7,934 nucleotides of DNA from an uncultured Lachnospiraceae bacterium (GCA_910588285.1 CAJUQB010000072.1:14952-22885), one strand, 5' to 3'. Positions 1-5,374 are shown, counted from the first letter of the stretch. The notes: generated by a model not told the origin, from the sequence alone. Translations and numbers: made by a program.

Positions 1-48
1 ACATTTTTTTACAAAATATATGACAAATCTTTTTTGATTGATTTTATT
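1..48. other. Downstream flank of the flavoprotein gene, window edge
   Basis: This is an AT-rich tail after the TAA stop of the flavoprotein gene. I see T- and A-runs but no convincing inverted repeat, so I cannot call a terminator here. One may lie beyond the window edge. Confidence 0.4.
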
Positions 49-999
49 TTAATATGTATCCTTGAAATTCTTGAAGGGCTCCATCAGCTTGGGCAGCGTC
101 TCCTTATTGGCCTCCAGCTTAGGAATAATCACCTTCATCATATCCTTAAGCTCATAGTGATGCTCCCAGAGACCGTCCATCTTGCCTCTCGCACGCTTCT
201 GCTCTGCCTCGGAGAATTCTACATGAACCTTCTCCCCGTCTACCTTCAGGGTGCCGCGGATGCCGCACAGCGGACATTCTACATTCACGGTGTCAAACAG
301 TGTGATCAGGTTGTTGTGGCACACCGGACATACGCCCTGCTCGCCGTAGAACTCGATCTCCTCACGCTCCTTGCCCTCGCAGGCCACCATGTGCTTGCCC
401 AGCCCTGCAATCTTCTCCATGAAGGGCGGATCCAGTACCGGGTTGGTGCGGTGTCCCATATCGTAAGCATCGATCTGGCCTACCGGGATCATACAGGTGG
501 AGATACCGAAGATCCCCATATTCACCAGGCCCAAGGATACCCAGTTTTGGGTGTGGGCGCCGCCTACGGAGATGTAAGCCACATACTGTTTCTTGAATAC
601 GCGCTCATCCAGCATCTCCTCTGCGCCTTCCTTGATACGCTTCTCCTGCTCTGCCGTAGCGGAAGCACGGTCATGGGCTGCCCCAAAACGGTCGATGAAG
701 CACTTCATCTGTCCAGAGGGAGCCAATGCGTACACCGGTGCGGCGGTGATGATACCGTCTGCCTCCAGCACCTCATGCTCCAACGCCAGATAGTCGTCCT
801 TCATCACGCACTTGATCTGTCCGCCTGCGTCTCTGGAACGGGAGCAGGCCCCGCATCCGGTACACTGACGGATGGTCATGCCCATTGTGTTGATAAACTT
901 CACCTCTGCGCCTGCCTCCTTGGCTGCCATCAGCGCCTGCTTCACAACGATGTCACAGTTGTGCATGTTCCTTCCCCAGGAAATTCCTAAAATCTTCAT
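49..999 (-). CDS. Flavodoxin-fold NAD(P)H-dependent oxidoreductase with N-terminal Cys cluster and C-terminal zinc-ribbon-like motif
   Basis: A predicted cytoplasmic flavoprotein of 316 aa; the substrate is unknown. I chose the ATG at 997-999 because AAGGAGG lies about 7 nt upstream and the protein then opens with the beta-strand MKILGISWGR typical of NADPH-dependent FMN reductases. A longer frame reaches 1050 but would overlap the preceding gene. Residues 46-64 carry Cys46, Cys49, Cys52 and Cys64 (QCTGCGAC then IKC), followed by KDDY. This pattern is common in the multimeric-flavodoxin/iron-sulfur flavoprotein group, where a compact Cys set can hold a 4Fe-4S cluster. Residues 82-98 (GIITAAPVYALAPSGQMK) match the flavin-binding loop region. 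Residues 224-245 hold CPVC and CPLC separated by 14 residues, a zinc-ribbon or rubredoxin-like pair, which is an addition to the basic fold. It is the second gene of an operon, 31 nt after the SnoaL-like gene. Family assignment is firm; cofactors are inferred. Confidence 0.88.
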   Translation of the reverse strand: MKILGISWGRNMHNCDIVVKQALMAAKEAGAEVKFINTMGMTIRQCTGCGACSRSRDAGGQIKCVMKDDYLALEHEVLEADGIITAAPVYALAPSGQMKCFIDRFGAAHDRASATAEQEKRIKEGAEEMLDERVFKKQYVAYISVGGAHTQNWVSLGLVNMGIFGISTCMIPVGQIDAYDMGHRTNPVLDPPFMEKIAGLGKHMVACEGKEREEIEFYGEQGVCPVCHNNLITLFDTVNVECPLCGIRGTLKVDGEKVHVEFSEAEQKRARGKMDGLWEHHYELKDMMKVIIPKLEANKETLPKLMEPFKNFKDTY

Positions 1000-1030
1000 T
1001 CTCTTATCCTCCTTCTTGTGAATACGTTTC

Positions 1031-1378
1031 CTACACCGGCTGCAGCACATCCCAGTGCTCCGCCAGCCTGCCGTCCTGAATCCGGTAGATATCCACGACC
1101 CTGCACTTGGTATTGCCTTCCGAATCCACGTTTTTCAGGTAAACAGCGATCATATCCTCATCCGAGATCATCATCTTGATGTCCAGCTTGAAATCCGGCC
1201 ATTCCTGAAACTTCTGGCCAAAGGCTTCCATCAGCGCCGCCCTTCCCTGATCCACACCGGGGTTATGCTGGATGTAATCCTCCCTGACATATTTCAAGGC
1301 GGAATTCACATCATGTCCGTTGAAAAATTCCCGATAGAAGTCCTCAATCAGCTTTTTGTTCTGCTCTGCTTGTGTCAT
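1031..1378 (-). CDS. SnoaL-like / NTF2-fold small protein
   Basis: A 115-aa protein of the SnoaL-like polyketide cyclase superfamily (cone-shaped alpha+beta barrel). The subgroup resembles the predicted 'aldol condensation-catalysing' proteins. Family traits seen are the N-terminal helix (LIEDFYREFFNGHDV, about residues 10-24), YIQHNPGVDQGR at 35-46, and the closing strand VVDIYRIQDGRLAEHWDVLQ at 94-113; total length is usual for the family. The start at the ATG at 1376-1378 is set by AGGAGG 7 nt upstream. A longer frame to 1471 runs back through the predicted promoter and is rejected. It sits 31 nt before the flavoprotein gene in one transcription unit, suggesting a joint role, perhaps in a redox or detoxification step. 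The actual reaction is unknown: many members are uncharacterised and some are only binding proteins. Confidence 0.87.
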   Translation of the reverse strand: MTQAEQNKKLIEDFYREFFNGHDVNSALKYVREDYIQHNPGVDQGRAALMEAFGQKFQEWPDFKLDIKMMISDEDMIAVYLKNVDSEGNTKCRVVDIYRIQDGRLAEHWDVLQPV

Positions 1379-1426
1379 AGCTGTCCCTCCTGTATGATTT
1401 GCCGGCTTCTGCCAGCCGACACTACT

Positions 1427-1470
1427 ATTATAACTATTTTTTCGGAAAAATGCACCGTCTTTTTTGTGCA
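1427..1470 (-). promoter_or_regulatory. Promoter of the SnoaL-flavoprotein operon with an upstream inverted repeat
   Basis: On the minus strand a perfect TATAAT lies at 1432-1427. The hexamer 17 nt upstream (GTGCAT) is a poor -35 match. An inverted repeat TGCAC-N10-GTGCA (1451-1470) covers that region; its centre is near -40 relative to a start around 1420, the position expected of an activator that compensates for a weak -35. The leader also contains a short hairpin (GCTGGC, loop AGAA, GCCGGC; 1401-1416) ahead of the ribosome site. The -10 box is seen directly; the activator role is inferred. Confidence 0.5.
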
Positions 1471-1528
1471 AAATTCTAAATTCCTTCTGTTAATTCCTCT
1501 TTTTTTTCCTCTTAAAAAAAGAACATCG

Positions 1529-1574
1529 AAAAAGGAATCTTAAAATTTTTATTAAAATTTTAAGATTCCTTTTT
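1529..1574. terminator. Bidirectional-looking terminator after the solute-binding lipoprotein gene
   Basis: A perfect 21-bp stem (1529-1549 with 1554-1574) with loop TATT. The outer part is A-run/GGAATC on one side and GATTCC/T-run on the other, so U-tracts follow the stem in either direction. It starts about 20 nt past the lipoprotein stop codon and so should end that transcript before the SnoaL operon. Its AT-rich inner 26 bp (1539-1564) also matches the palindromes at 3381 and 3553. Confidence 0.75.
1539..1564. repeat. 26-bp AT-rich palindrome, copy 1 (inside the terminator)
   Basis: Arms CTTAAAATTTT and AAAATTTTAAG flank a 4-nt centre TATT. It has the same length and geometry as copy 2 (3381-3406), differing by one base per arm plus three in the centre. 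It begins about 107 bp upstream of the SnoaL-operon -10 box. It could be a true operator copy or simply the AT-rich top of the terminator stem; I cannot separate these. Confidence 0.45.
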
Positions 1575-1595
1575 TATTCTTGGCAATAGTCTCTA

Positions 1596-3237
1596 TTATG
1601 ACTGGTTAGACGCGAGCCATGCATCCAGCTGGCTCTGGTATTCCTCCAAAATCTCATTGATTCCGGCTGCCTCCAAGGCTGTCATAAACTCTTCGTACTT
1701 GGCTTCTGTTCCGTCCGCGCCGTATACGCCGGAGGAAAGCATGGGCTTAAACTCATTCATCACATTCTGGCAGGCAGTCACCTGATTGACTACATTGGTA
1801 TTGTCAATAGCAAAGCCGATATATTTGGAGAATTCCACCTCCGCATTAAGGGATGCCTGCTCCTCCCTTACGCCTGCACCGCTGTCCGCCCAGGGGGTGA
1901 CGGTCAGGATATCGCCAAAGAGGAAATCTGCCTTGTGGTACTCAGAGCTGTCCCCGCCATTGGGGTAGCCTGCTGTCCCGTCCTCATTCTTCACCCAGTC
2001 GATGCCTTCCACACCCCAGGCCAGAGTATCATGAATCTCATTTTGGCTGTACATAAGATTCAGGAACTTTATGGCTGCCTCCGGCTCCTTGGAGGTTACC
2101 GGCACCCCATAGCCAAACTTGGTGTAGGAGGTTGTTGCAGTTTTGCTAAAGGCGCCGGTAAACTTCATCATTACCTCTGCCTGAACAGAGGATGTCAGGG
2201 TTCCTTCCCAGCCGAACTCCTGTGCGTTGATCAGACAGGAGCCCACCTGGTTCTTCAGCTGTGTGGCCGCATAATCCTCGGCTGTGGCAGCGTCCTTGTA
2301 GATCAGACCCTTGTCATACCATTCGCCGGCCCGGATCAGGGAAGCCTTGTAATCCTCATTCATAAAAAAGCACTTCACCTTATCATCCGCCGGATCCACA
2401 TATACCTGCTGGTTGCCGTCGCCCACCACATCTACCCAGTAGGCCTCCTCCAGCTTGTCGGAACCGTTCATAAAAGGCTGCGGGGTGATGCAGGAGCCCT
2501 CTGCATCGGAATTGATCACGCCGCCATGGCCTGCCGCTACTGCAGCGGTCAGGATCTCCTCCAGCTCGGTCCAGGTAGTCATGTTCTCGAACTTCTCCAC
2601 CATGTCAATATCCTCCAGCACATCCTTGCGCATGGCGATCCCTTCTCCGCCGTAGTGGCACATATTGCCTCCTACGCCGTAAATGCGGCCCTCCCTGCTG
2701 GTGGCAGCCAGACCTTCCTCGCCCAGAACTGCCTTGATATCCGGCCCGTATTCCTCAATATAATCCGTAATATCCATCAGCTGGCCCTGGGACATCAGGG
2801 AAGAAAATCCTGCTGACGGAATGGGGGTAAACATCACCAGATCCAAATCCTCTCCGGCCTGGAGCATCATGGGCAGCTGCTGCCCATAATCAGCAGTAGA
2901 CCATACCAGCTCTACCCTCACATTAATCATCTCTTCCAGCTTCTCATTGATGGCATCCTGGACACGCTGCTGCACGTCCATCTCCGTAGGACTAAAGCTC
3001 ATCAGGGCTACCCGGATCTCGGCTACCTCCTCATCCTCTGCCTGACTTTCCTCTCCTTCCGTTCCTTCTGTTCCATCCGTATCTTCCTGCCCCCTCGGTG
3101 TCCCCCTGGTTCTCTGCGCCCTGCCGGTCCCCTGTTTCCTGCGCCGGGCCGCTGGTGTCTTCCTCAGAGCCACAGCCTGCAAAAAGTGCCGCTGTCATAG
3201 CCATAGCCAATAGCGCTGATACAATTTTTCTTTTCAT
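1596..3237 (-). CDS. ABC transporter sugar-binding lipoprotein (DUF3502/LipO type), interrupted by a frameshift
   Basis: Extracellular solute-binding lipoprotein that would deliver a sugar or oligosaccharide to an ABC importer. The start at the ATG at 3235-3237 has AAGGAGG 7 nt upstream. Residues 1-22 form a lipoprotein signal peptide: MKRK, a hydrophobic stretch, then lipobox LFAGC with Cys22. An acidic, low-complexity linker follows (about 23-70), then the binding domain, opening with IRVALMSFSPTE. The C-terminal part (IGFAIDNTNVVNQVTACQNV onward) resembles the DUF3502 domain of LipO-type proteins. The signal peptide and the binding domain are in different frames. Removing one G from the G5 run at 3090-3094 gives ENQGDTEGQEDTDG and a 546-aa protein of usual family length. 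The uninterrupted downstream frame can only begin at a TTG at 3182 inside the signal/linker region, with no ribosome site or signal peptide. No permease genes adjoin it, so it is an orphan here. Family is firm; whether the break is real is open. Confidence 0.82.
3090..3094 (-). other. Frameshift site: G5 run in the lipoprotein linker
   Basis: The coding strand reads GAG-GGG-GCA here. Upstream the signal-peptide frame is open, and downstream the binding-domain frame is open starting at the CAG at 3089. Deleting one G joins them smoothly. A second G5 run at 3102-3106 could also hold the extra base (giving QGTPRGQ), but the joint at 3090-3094 keeps the acidic linker composition. Confidence 0.75.
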
Positions 3238-3265
3238 ACAAGAACCTCCTTCTTTTTGTTGTGTC

Positions 3266-3271
3266 ATTATA
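3266..3271 (-). promoter_or_regulatory. Possible -10 box of the lipoprotein gene
   Basis: TATAAT on the minus strand, about 15 nt before the AAGGAGG of the lipoprotein gene, giving a roughly 22-nt leader. Hexamers 16-18 nt upstream (GGATTA, AGGATT, GAGGAT) do not match TTGACA, so the assignment is weak. A start farther upstream near the 3553-3578 palindrome, where AATAAT occurs, is an alternative. Confidence 0.25.
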
Positions 3272-3380
3272 CGTCATTTTTTCTTACTAATCCTCCTGAT
3301 TCATAGCTTTTTTTCGCCTCCTTTTGTTTGATTTTCTCTTTTCCAAAAGCCTCTGTTTCCCATTGCCGTTTTTTCATAAT

Positions 3381-3406
3381 CTTAATATTTTCCATAAAAT
3401 ATTAAG
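3381..3406. promoter_or_regulatory. 26-bp AT-rich palindrome, copy 2 (candidate operator)
   Basis: Perfect 11-bp arms CTTAATATTTT and AAAATATTAAG around a 4-nt centre CCAT. There is no T-run after it on either side, so it does not read as a terminator. A palindrome with TT..TTTT and AAAA..AA arms is the kind of site ROK repressors such as NagC/Mlc bind, and a ROK gene lies just upstream. Binding is inferred. Confidence 0.55.
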
Positions 3407-3552
3407 CTTTTTCCTTCTTCCCCTGGTCATTCCAATCTTTCATCCTGTCCCCAGCTTCTCTGCTTCTCAATCCATGCCCTCTTTTATCAATCTGTTATTT
3501 TTCCTTTTATCTTCTTTTTCTGACATGGTTTCCACTTCTTTTCTCACTGTTT

Positions 3553-3578
3553 CTTAATTATTTTGCAACAATATTAAG
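3553..3578. promoter_or_regulatory. 26-bp AT-rich palindrome, copy 3 (candidate operator, imperfect)
   Basis: It begins CTTAAT and ends ATATTAAG, exactly 26 nt, with TTGCAA in the middle. It is identical to copy 2 at 19 of 26 positions when aligned without gaps, including the outermost 6 and 8 bases. The centre is 172 bp from the centre of copy 2, a spacing that would allow paired binding or looping. A minus-strand AATAAT inside it could be a -10 box, with TTTAGA 19 nt upstream. Confidence 0.5.
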
Positions 3579-3609
3579 ATCTCTAAATTTTTTCAGACAT
3601 TTGCACAAG

Positions 3610-3646
3610 AAAAAAGCTACTGCCTGCCATGCAATAGCTTTTTTTT
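3610..3646. terminator. Terminator after the ROK gene
   Basis: AAAAAAGCTA (3610-3619) pairs with TAGCTTTTTT (3635-3644), followed inward by one mismatch and TGC/GCA, with loop CTGCCAT. T-runs follow the stem in both directions, and it sits 12 nt past the ROK stop codon. It separates the ROK transcript from the lipoprotein leader. Confidence 0.8.
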
Positions 3647-3658
3647 GCTTCCTGTCCT

Positions 3659-4765
3659 CTATATTTTAAATTCCAGATACTGATCCACCGGCAGCATGGC
3701 AGCTCCAACCGCCGCGCCATATTCTCCCAGCACAGAGGTGGATAAAATCCTGTCCTTCGGCCCCTCAAAGGGGTAATGCCGGCGTATCTGCTCCTCCACA
3801 GCCGGCAGGTACTCCGCCAGATAAGGACTGCTGGAGCCTCCAATCACAATCCTCCAGCCAAACATACAGTACAGATTATACAAAAATGCGCTCAAGTCTC
3901 CCAGATATGTCTCCCAGTATGCACAGATTTCCGGCTCCTGAGCCTTCAGCCTGTCAAAGAACTCCGCCAGGTTCCGGCTGCCCGACCTTTGGCAGAGGGC
4001 CTCCCGGGAAAGAATCTCATCCAGATACTGCGCCTTTGGCGCCCCCAAGGCCAGCATGCAGCCCAGCTCCCCATTGAGGCCTGCAAAATCCAGCACATTC
4101 CCCTCATGGACAAAGGCTCCCGAGACCTTCTGCCCCAGGTTCACATAGATGAAGCTGCCCTGGCGCGTCCCCTGCCAGCAGTGGGCCACTGCAGCCATCT
4201 TGGTGCTGTTGCGGAAATGCACCGGCATGTCCAGCCCCTCCCGGGCAGCAGCAAGATCCATCACAAATTCCGAATAGCCCGGGCTCCGCTCCACCAGACG
4301 TTCGTCCTGCATGGTGATGCCCAATGTGATGCCTACATCCAGAAGCTTCTCCTTGTCAATCTTATGCTCCTCTCCAAAGGCCCGGATCCGCTTCCCTACC
4401 TGCTGCCAGTAGACGCAGGTATTTTCCTGCTTCATGGGCACAGTCTCTTTTGCCAGAATATGTCCGCCCAGATCCAGCAGCACCAGATGCAGCTCGTCGC
4501 TGGCCGCCTCCACCCCAACGGAAAACCTGGCATCGTAAACCGGGCAGATGCACACCGGCTTGCGCCCGCCGGTGGAATCCTTGGCAGTCCCTGCGGTGAG
4601 AAGTCCCCGCTCCGTCAGCTCCCGCACCAGATAATTCACCGTGGCAAGGCTCATATCCAGCCTTCCCACCATCTCCTGCTTGGTCATCTCCCCCTGCATA
4701 AACAACAGGTTCACCAGCCGCTTCCGATTGTTGCTGCGCACATCGCTGTTGGTCTTTGCTTCCAT
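3659..4765 (-). CDS. ROK-family transcriptional regulator (kinase motifs degenerate)
   Basis: A 368-aa regulator of the ROK (repressor, ORF, kinase) family. An N-terminal winged helix-turn-helix spans about residues 11-60 (RKRLVNLLFMQGEMTKQEMV then LDMSLATVNYLVRELTERG), followed by the ROK linker signature STGGRKP at 64-70. The actin-like fold has lost its catalytic features. The phosphate-binding DxGGTK position reads VEAASDE (85-91), and the ENDAN motif holding the catalytic Asp reads RNSTK (185-189). The zinc motif CxCGxxGCxE after GELG (232-235) is absent, the segment there being CMLALGAPKAQYLDE. It is therefore a sensor without expected kinase activity. The start ATG at 4763-4765 has only GGAG, 10 nt upstream. 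A near-consensus promoter lies at 4897-4925. Neighbours (sugar-binding lipoprotein, dehydrogenase, isomerases) suggest it controls sugar use here; the ligand is unknown. Confidence 0.92.
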   Translation of the reverse strand: MEAKTNSDVRSNNRKRLVNLLFMQGEMTKQEMVGRLDMSLATVNYLVRELTERGLLTAGTAKDSTGGRKPVCICPVYDARFSVGVEAASDELHLVLLDLGGHILAKETVPMKQENTCVYWQQVGKRIRAFGEEHKIDKEKLLDVGITLGITMQDERLVERSPGYSEFVMDLAAAREGLDMPVHFRNSTKMAAVAHCWQGTRQGSFIYVNLGQKVSGAFVHEGNVLDFAGLNGELGCMLALGAPKAQYLDEILSREALCQRSGSRNLAEFFDRLKAQEPEICAYWETYLGDLSAFLYNLYCMFGWRIVIGGSSSPYLAEYLPAVEEQIRRHYPFEGPKDRILSTSVLGEYGAAVGAAMLPVDQYLEFKI

Positions 4766-4896
4766 CTGTCTACTGCTCCATTTTCTACGAATAATGACTA
4801 CTTTTCGGTTTTTTTACAGGGCCCAGGTTCAAAAATTCTCTTGCAGACGAGTTTGCATCGGATTTATTGACCGCTTGGCACTGATGTCATTTTATA
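4766..4896 (-). other. Leader of the ROK gene
   Basis: About 125 nt of predicted 5' untranslated RNA between the promoter at 4897-4925 and the ROK start. It holds two tiny frames without ribosome sites (MTSVPSGQ and MQTRLQENF) and a GGGCCC followed by an A-run. I see no recognisable riboswitch or attenuator. Confidence 0.4.
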
Positions 4897-4925
4897 ATCA
4901 TAGCATGGAGGGATACTTTTGTCAA
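4897..4925 (-). promoter_or_regulatory. Near-consensus promoter for the ROK gene
   Basis: On the minus strand: TTGACA (4925-4920), a 17-nt spacer, then TATGAT (4902-4897). This is a perfect -35, optimal spacing and 5 of 6 in the -10, the best promoter in the window. Transcription would begin near 4890. The -35 and most of the spacer lie inside the palindrome at 4905-4938, so the promoter should be strong unless blocked. Confidence 0.75.
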
Positions 4926-4938
4926 AGTATCCCTCCAT
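4905..4938. promoter_or_regulatory. 34-bp perfect palindrome over the ROK -35 box (candidate operator)
   Basis: Arms ATGGAGGGATACTTT and AAAGTATCCCTCCAT (15 bp each, no mismatch) around centre TGTC. The -35 hexamer occupies the centre and the right half of the spacer is covered. No T-run follows on either strand, so it is not a classical terminator. A dimeric or tetrameric repressor binding here would block polymerase. Its sequence is unlike the AT-rich 26-bp palindromes, so a second regulator, or autoregulation by a different mode, is possible. Confidence 0.65.
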
Positions 4939-5031
4939 AGAAAATAACTCACACCAAAATCTATTCTCACGGAATACCCCCGCCTCGCTGGGGCAGACCC
5001 TGCACAGCCTGTGCGCATTCCTGATCCATGA
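4939..5031. other. Gene-free stretch between the ROK promoter and the MITE
   Basis: No supportable coding region. The only structures are a 13-nt palindrome GCACAG-C-CTGTGC (5002-5014) and a CCCC/GGGG pair around 4978-4993. A 74-aa minus-strand frame crosses this stretch, the palindrome and the MITE end, which marks it as chance. Confidence 0.4.
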
Positions 5032-5038
5032 AATGTAA
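5032..5038. repeat. Target-site duplication, left copy
   Basis: AATGTAA directly abutting the left terminal inverted repeat of the 5039-5348 element; repeated exactly at 5349-5355. Confidence 0.7.
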
Positions 5039-5063
5039 GATGTTGGGGTCACATAGGGCTTTT
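5039..5063. repeat. Left terminal inverted repeat of the MITE
   Basis: 25 bases, starting GATGTTGGGG and ending AGGGCTTTT. They are the exact reverse complement of 5324-5348. Confidence 0.8.
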
Positions 5064-5120
5064 CAGAACTGATATTGGCAAATTGCACAAATTTTATTCT
5101 GATTTGTGACTGTGGAGAAG

Positions 5121-5266
5121 CTTAGAGCGTCTTAATGTTCTGCCCATGAAACAGCAATTCGGCGGCACGGATGCCGGCGAAAGCCCGATCTGCGCCATGG
5201 AGGGCGCATAGAGGGCGGTTGTGTCCGGTTATGACAGCTTTCCCCAGAACATTTAGAGGCTCTTAG
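5121..5266. repeat. Inner inverted repeat pair of the MITE
   Basis: Arms 5121-5142 (starting CTTAGAGC, ending ATGTTCTG) and 5245-5266 pair at 19 of 22 positions. They enclose a GC-rich 102-nt core with its own hairpins. The three mismatches in otherwise conserved arms suggest a long folded structure. Confidence 0.6.
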
Positions 5267-5323
5267 GTTCGGAACCGGAATAAAAGAGGAATACAATTTG
5301 TGCAATTTGCCAGACACAATGAA

Positions 5324-5348
5324 AAAAGCCCTATGTGACCCCAACATC
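5324..5348. repeat. Right terminal inverted repeat of the MITE
   Basis: 25 bases, ending TGACCCCAACATC, exact reverse complement of 5039-5063. The A-run before it is two bases longer than its counterpart. Confidence 0.8.
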
Positions 5349-5355
5349 AATGTAA
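5349..5355. repeat. Target-site duplication, right copy
   Basis: AATGTAA immediately after the right terminal repeat, identical to 5032-5038. Confidence 0.7.
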
Positions 5356-5374
5356 CCAGATATCAAAACTTGGA

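Larger units (their letters stand above)
3238..3609 (-). other. AT- and purine-rich leader/intergenic region upstream of the lipoprotein gene
   Basis: Between the ROK terminator and the lipoprotein start the minus strand is strongly purine-rich and AT-rich. It holds two 26-bp palindromes (3381-3406, 3553-3578) and a TATAAT at 3271-3266 with no good -35. Short minus-strand frames exist: a 42-codon frame beginning MENIKIMKKRQWETEAFGKE with its ATG at 3395 and TAA at 3269-3267, and a 19-codon frame beginning MSEKEDKRKN with its ATG at 3526. Both are lysine/glutamate-rich with weak or misplaced ribosome sites, so I do not call them genes. They may reflect only the purine skew, or be remnants. Confidence 0.4.
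5039..5348. mobile_element. 310-bp MITE-like non-autonomous insertion element
   Basis: The ends are 25-bp perfect inverted repeats: 5039-5063 beginning GATGTTGGGGTC and 5324-5348 ending GACCCCAACATC. The same 7-bp word AATGTAA flanks both ends directly, as expected of a target-site duplication. Inside lie two further nested inverted repeats: TGGCAAATTGCACAAATT at 5076-5093 against 5295-5312 (18 of 18), and 5121-5142 against 5245-5266 (19 of 22). The whole element can therefore fold back on itself. The core (about 5143-5244) is GC-rich and has smaller hairpins such as GCGCC/GGCGC. It encodes no transposase; its 72- and 74-aa frames look non-biological. It lies 26 bp past the dehydrogenase stop and upstream of the ROK promoter. 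The parent IS family is not identified. A structured RNA repeat is the main alternative. Confidence 0.75.

Noticed and set aside
34..990. Long plus-strand open frame opposite the flavoprotein gene
   Set aside because: It is the antisense shadow of a clear family member; the translation has no recognisable motif and no ribosome site supports it. The same holds for the long plus-strand frames at 1935-2816, 3776-4870 and 5675-6292.
1596..3182. Treating the binding-domain frame as a complete gene starting at 3182
   Set aside because: That start is a TTG with no ribosome site, and the first 31 residues are an arginine-rich out-of-frame reading of the signal/linker DNA.
3286..3316. Five-codon leader peptide (MNQED) behind an AGGAGG
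   Set aside because: The spacing from ribosome site to ATG is about 12 nt, and a purine-rich region makes AGGAGG likely by chance.
4867..4898. Plus-strand promoter TTGACC...TATAAT leading into the 4905-4938 palindrome
   Set aside because: The spacer is 20 nt, too long for good activity, and the minus-strand promoter overlapping the same place is far better.
4905..4938. Reading the 34-bp palindrome as a terminator
   Set aside because: No T-run follows the stem on either strand, and the ROK -35 box sits in its centre.
4864..5088. 74-aa minus-strand frame
   Set aside because: It runs across a regulatory palindrome, a promoter and the end of an insertion element, without a ribosome site; composition is unlike a protein.
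5132..5350. 72-aa minus-strand frame inside the MITE
   Set aside because: It spans the terminal repeat and the folded core; Arg/Ser/Cys/His-rich and featureless. No transposase similarity.
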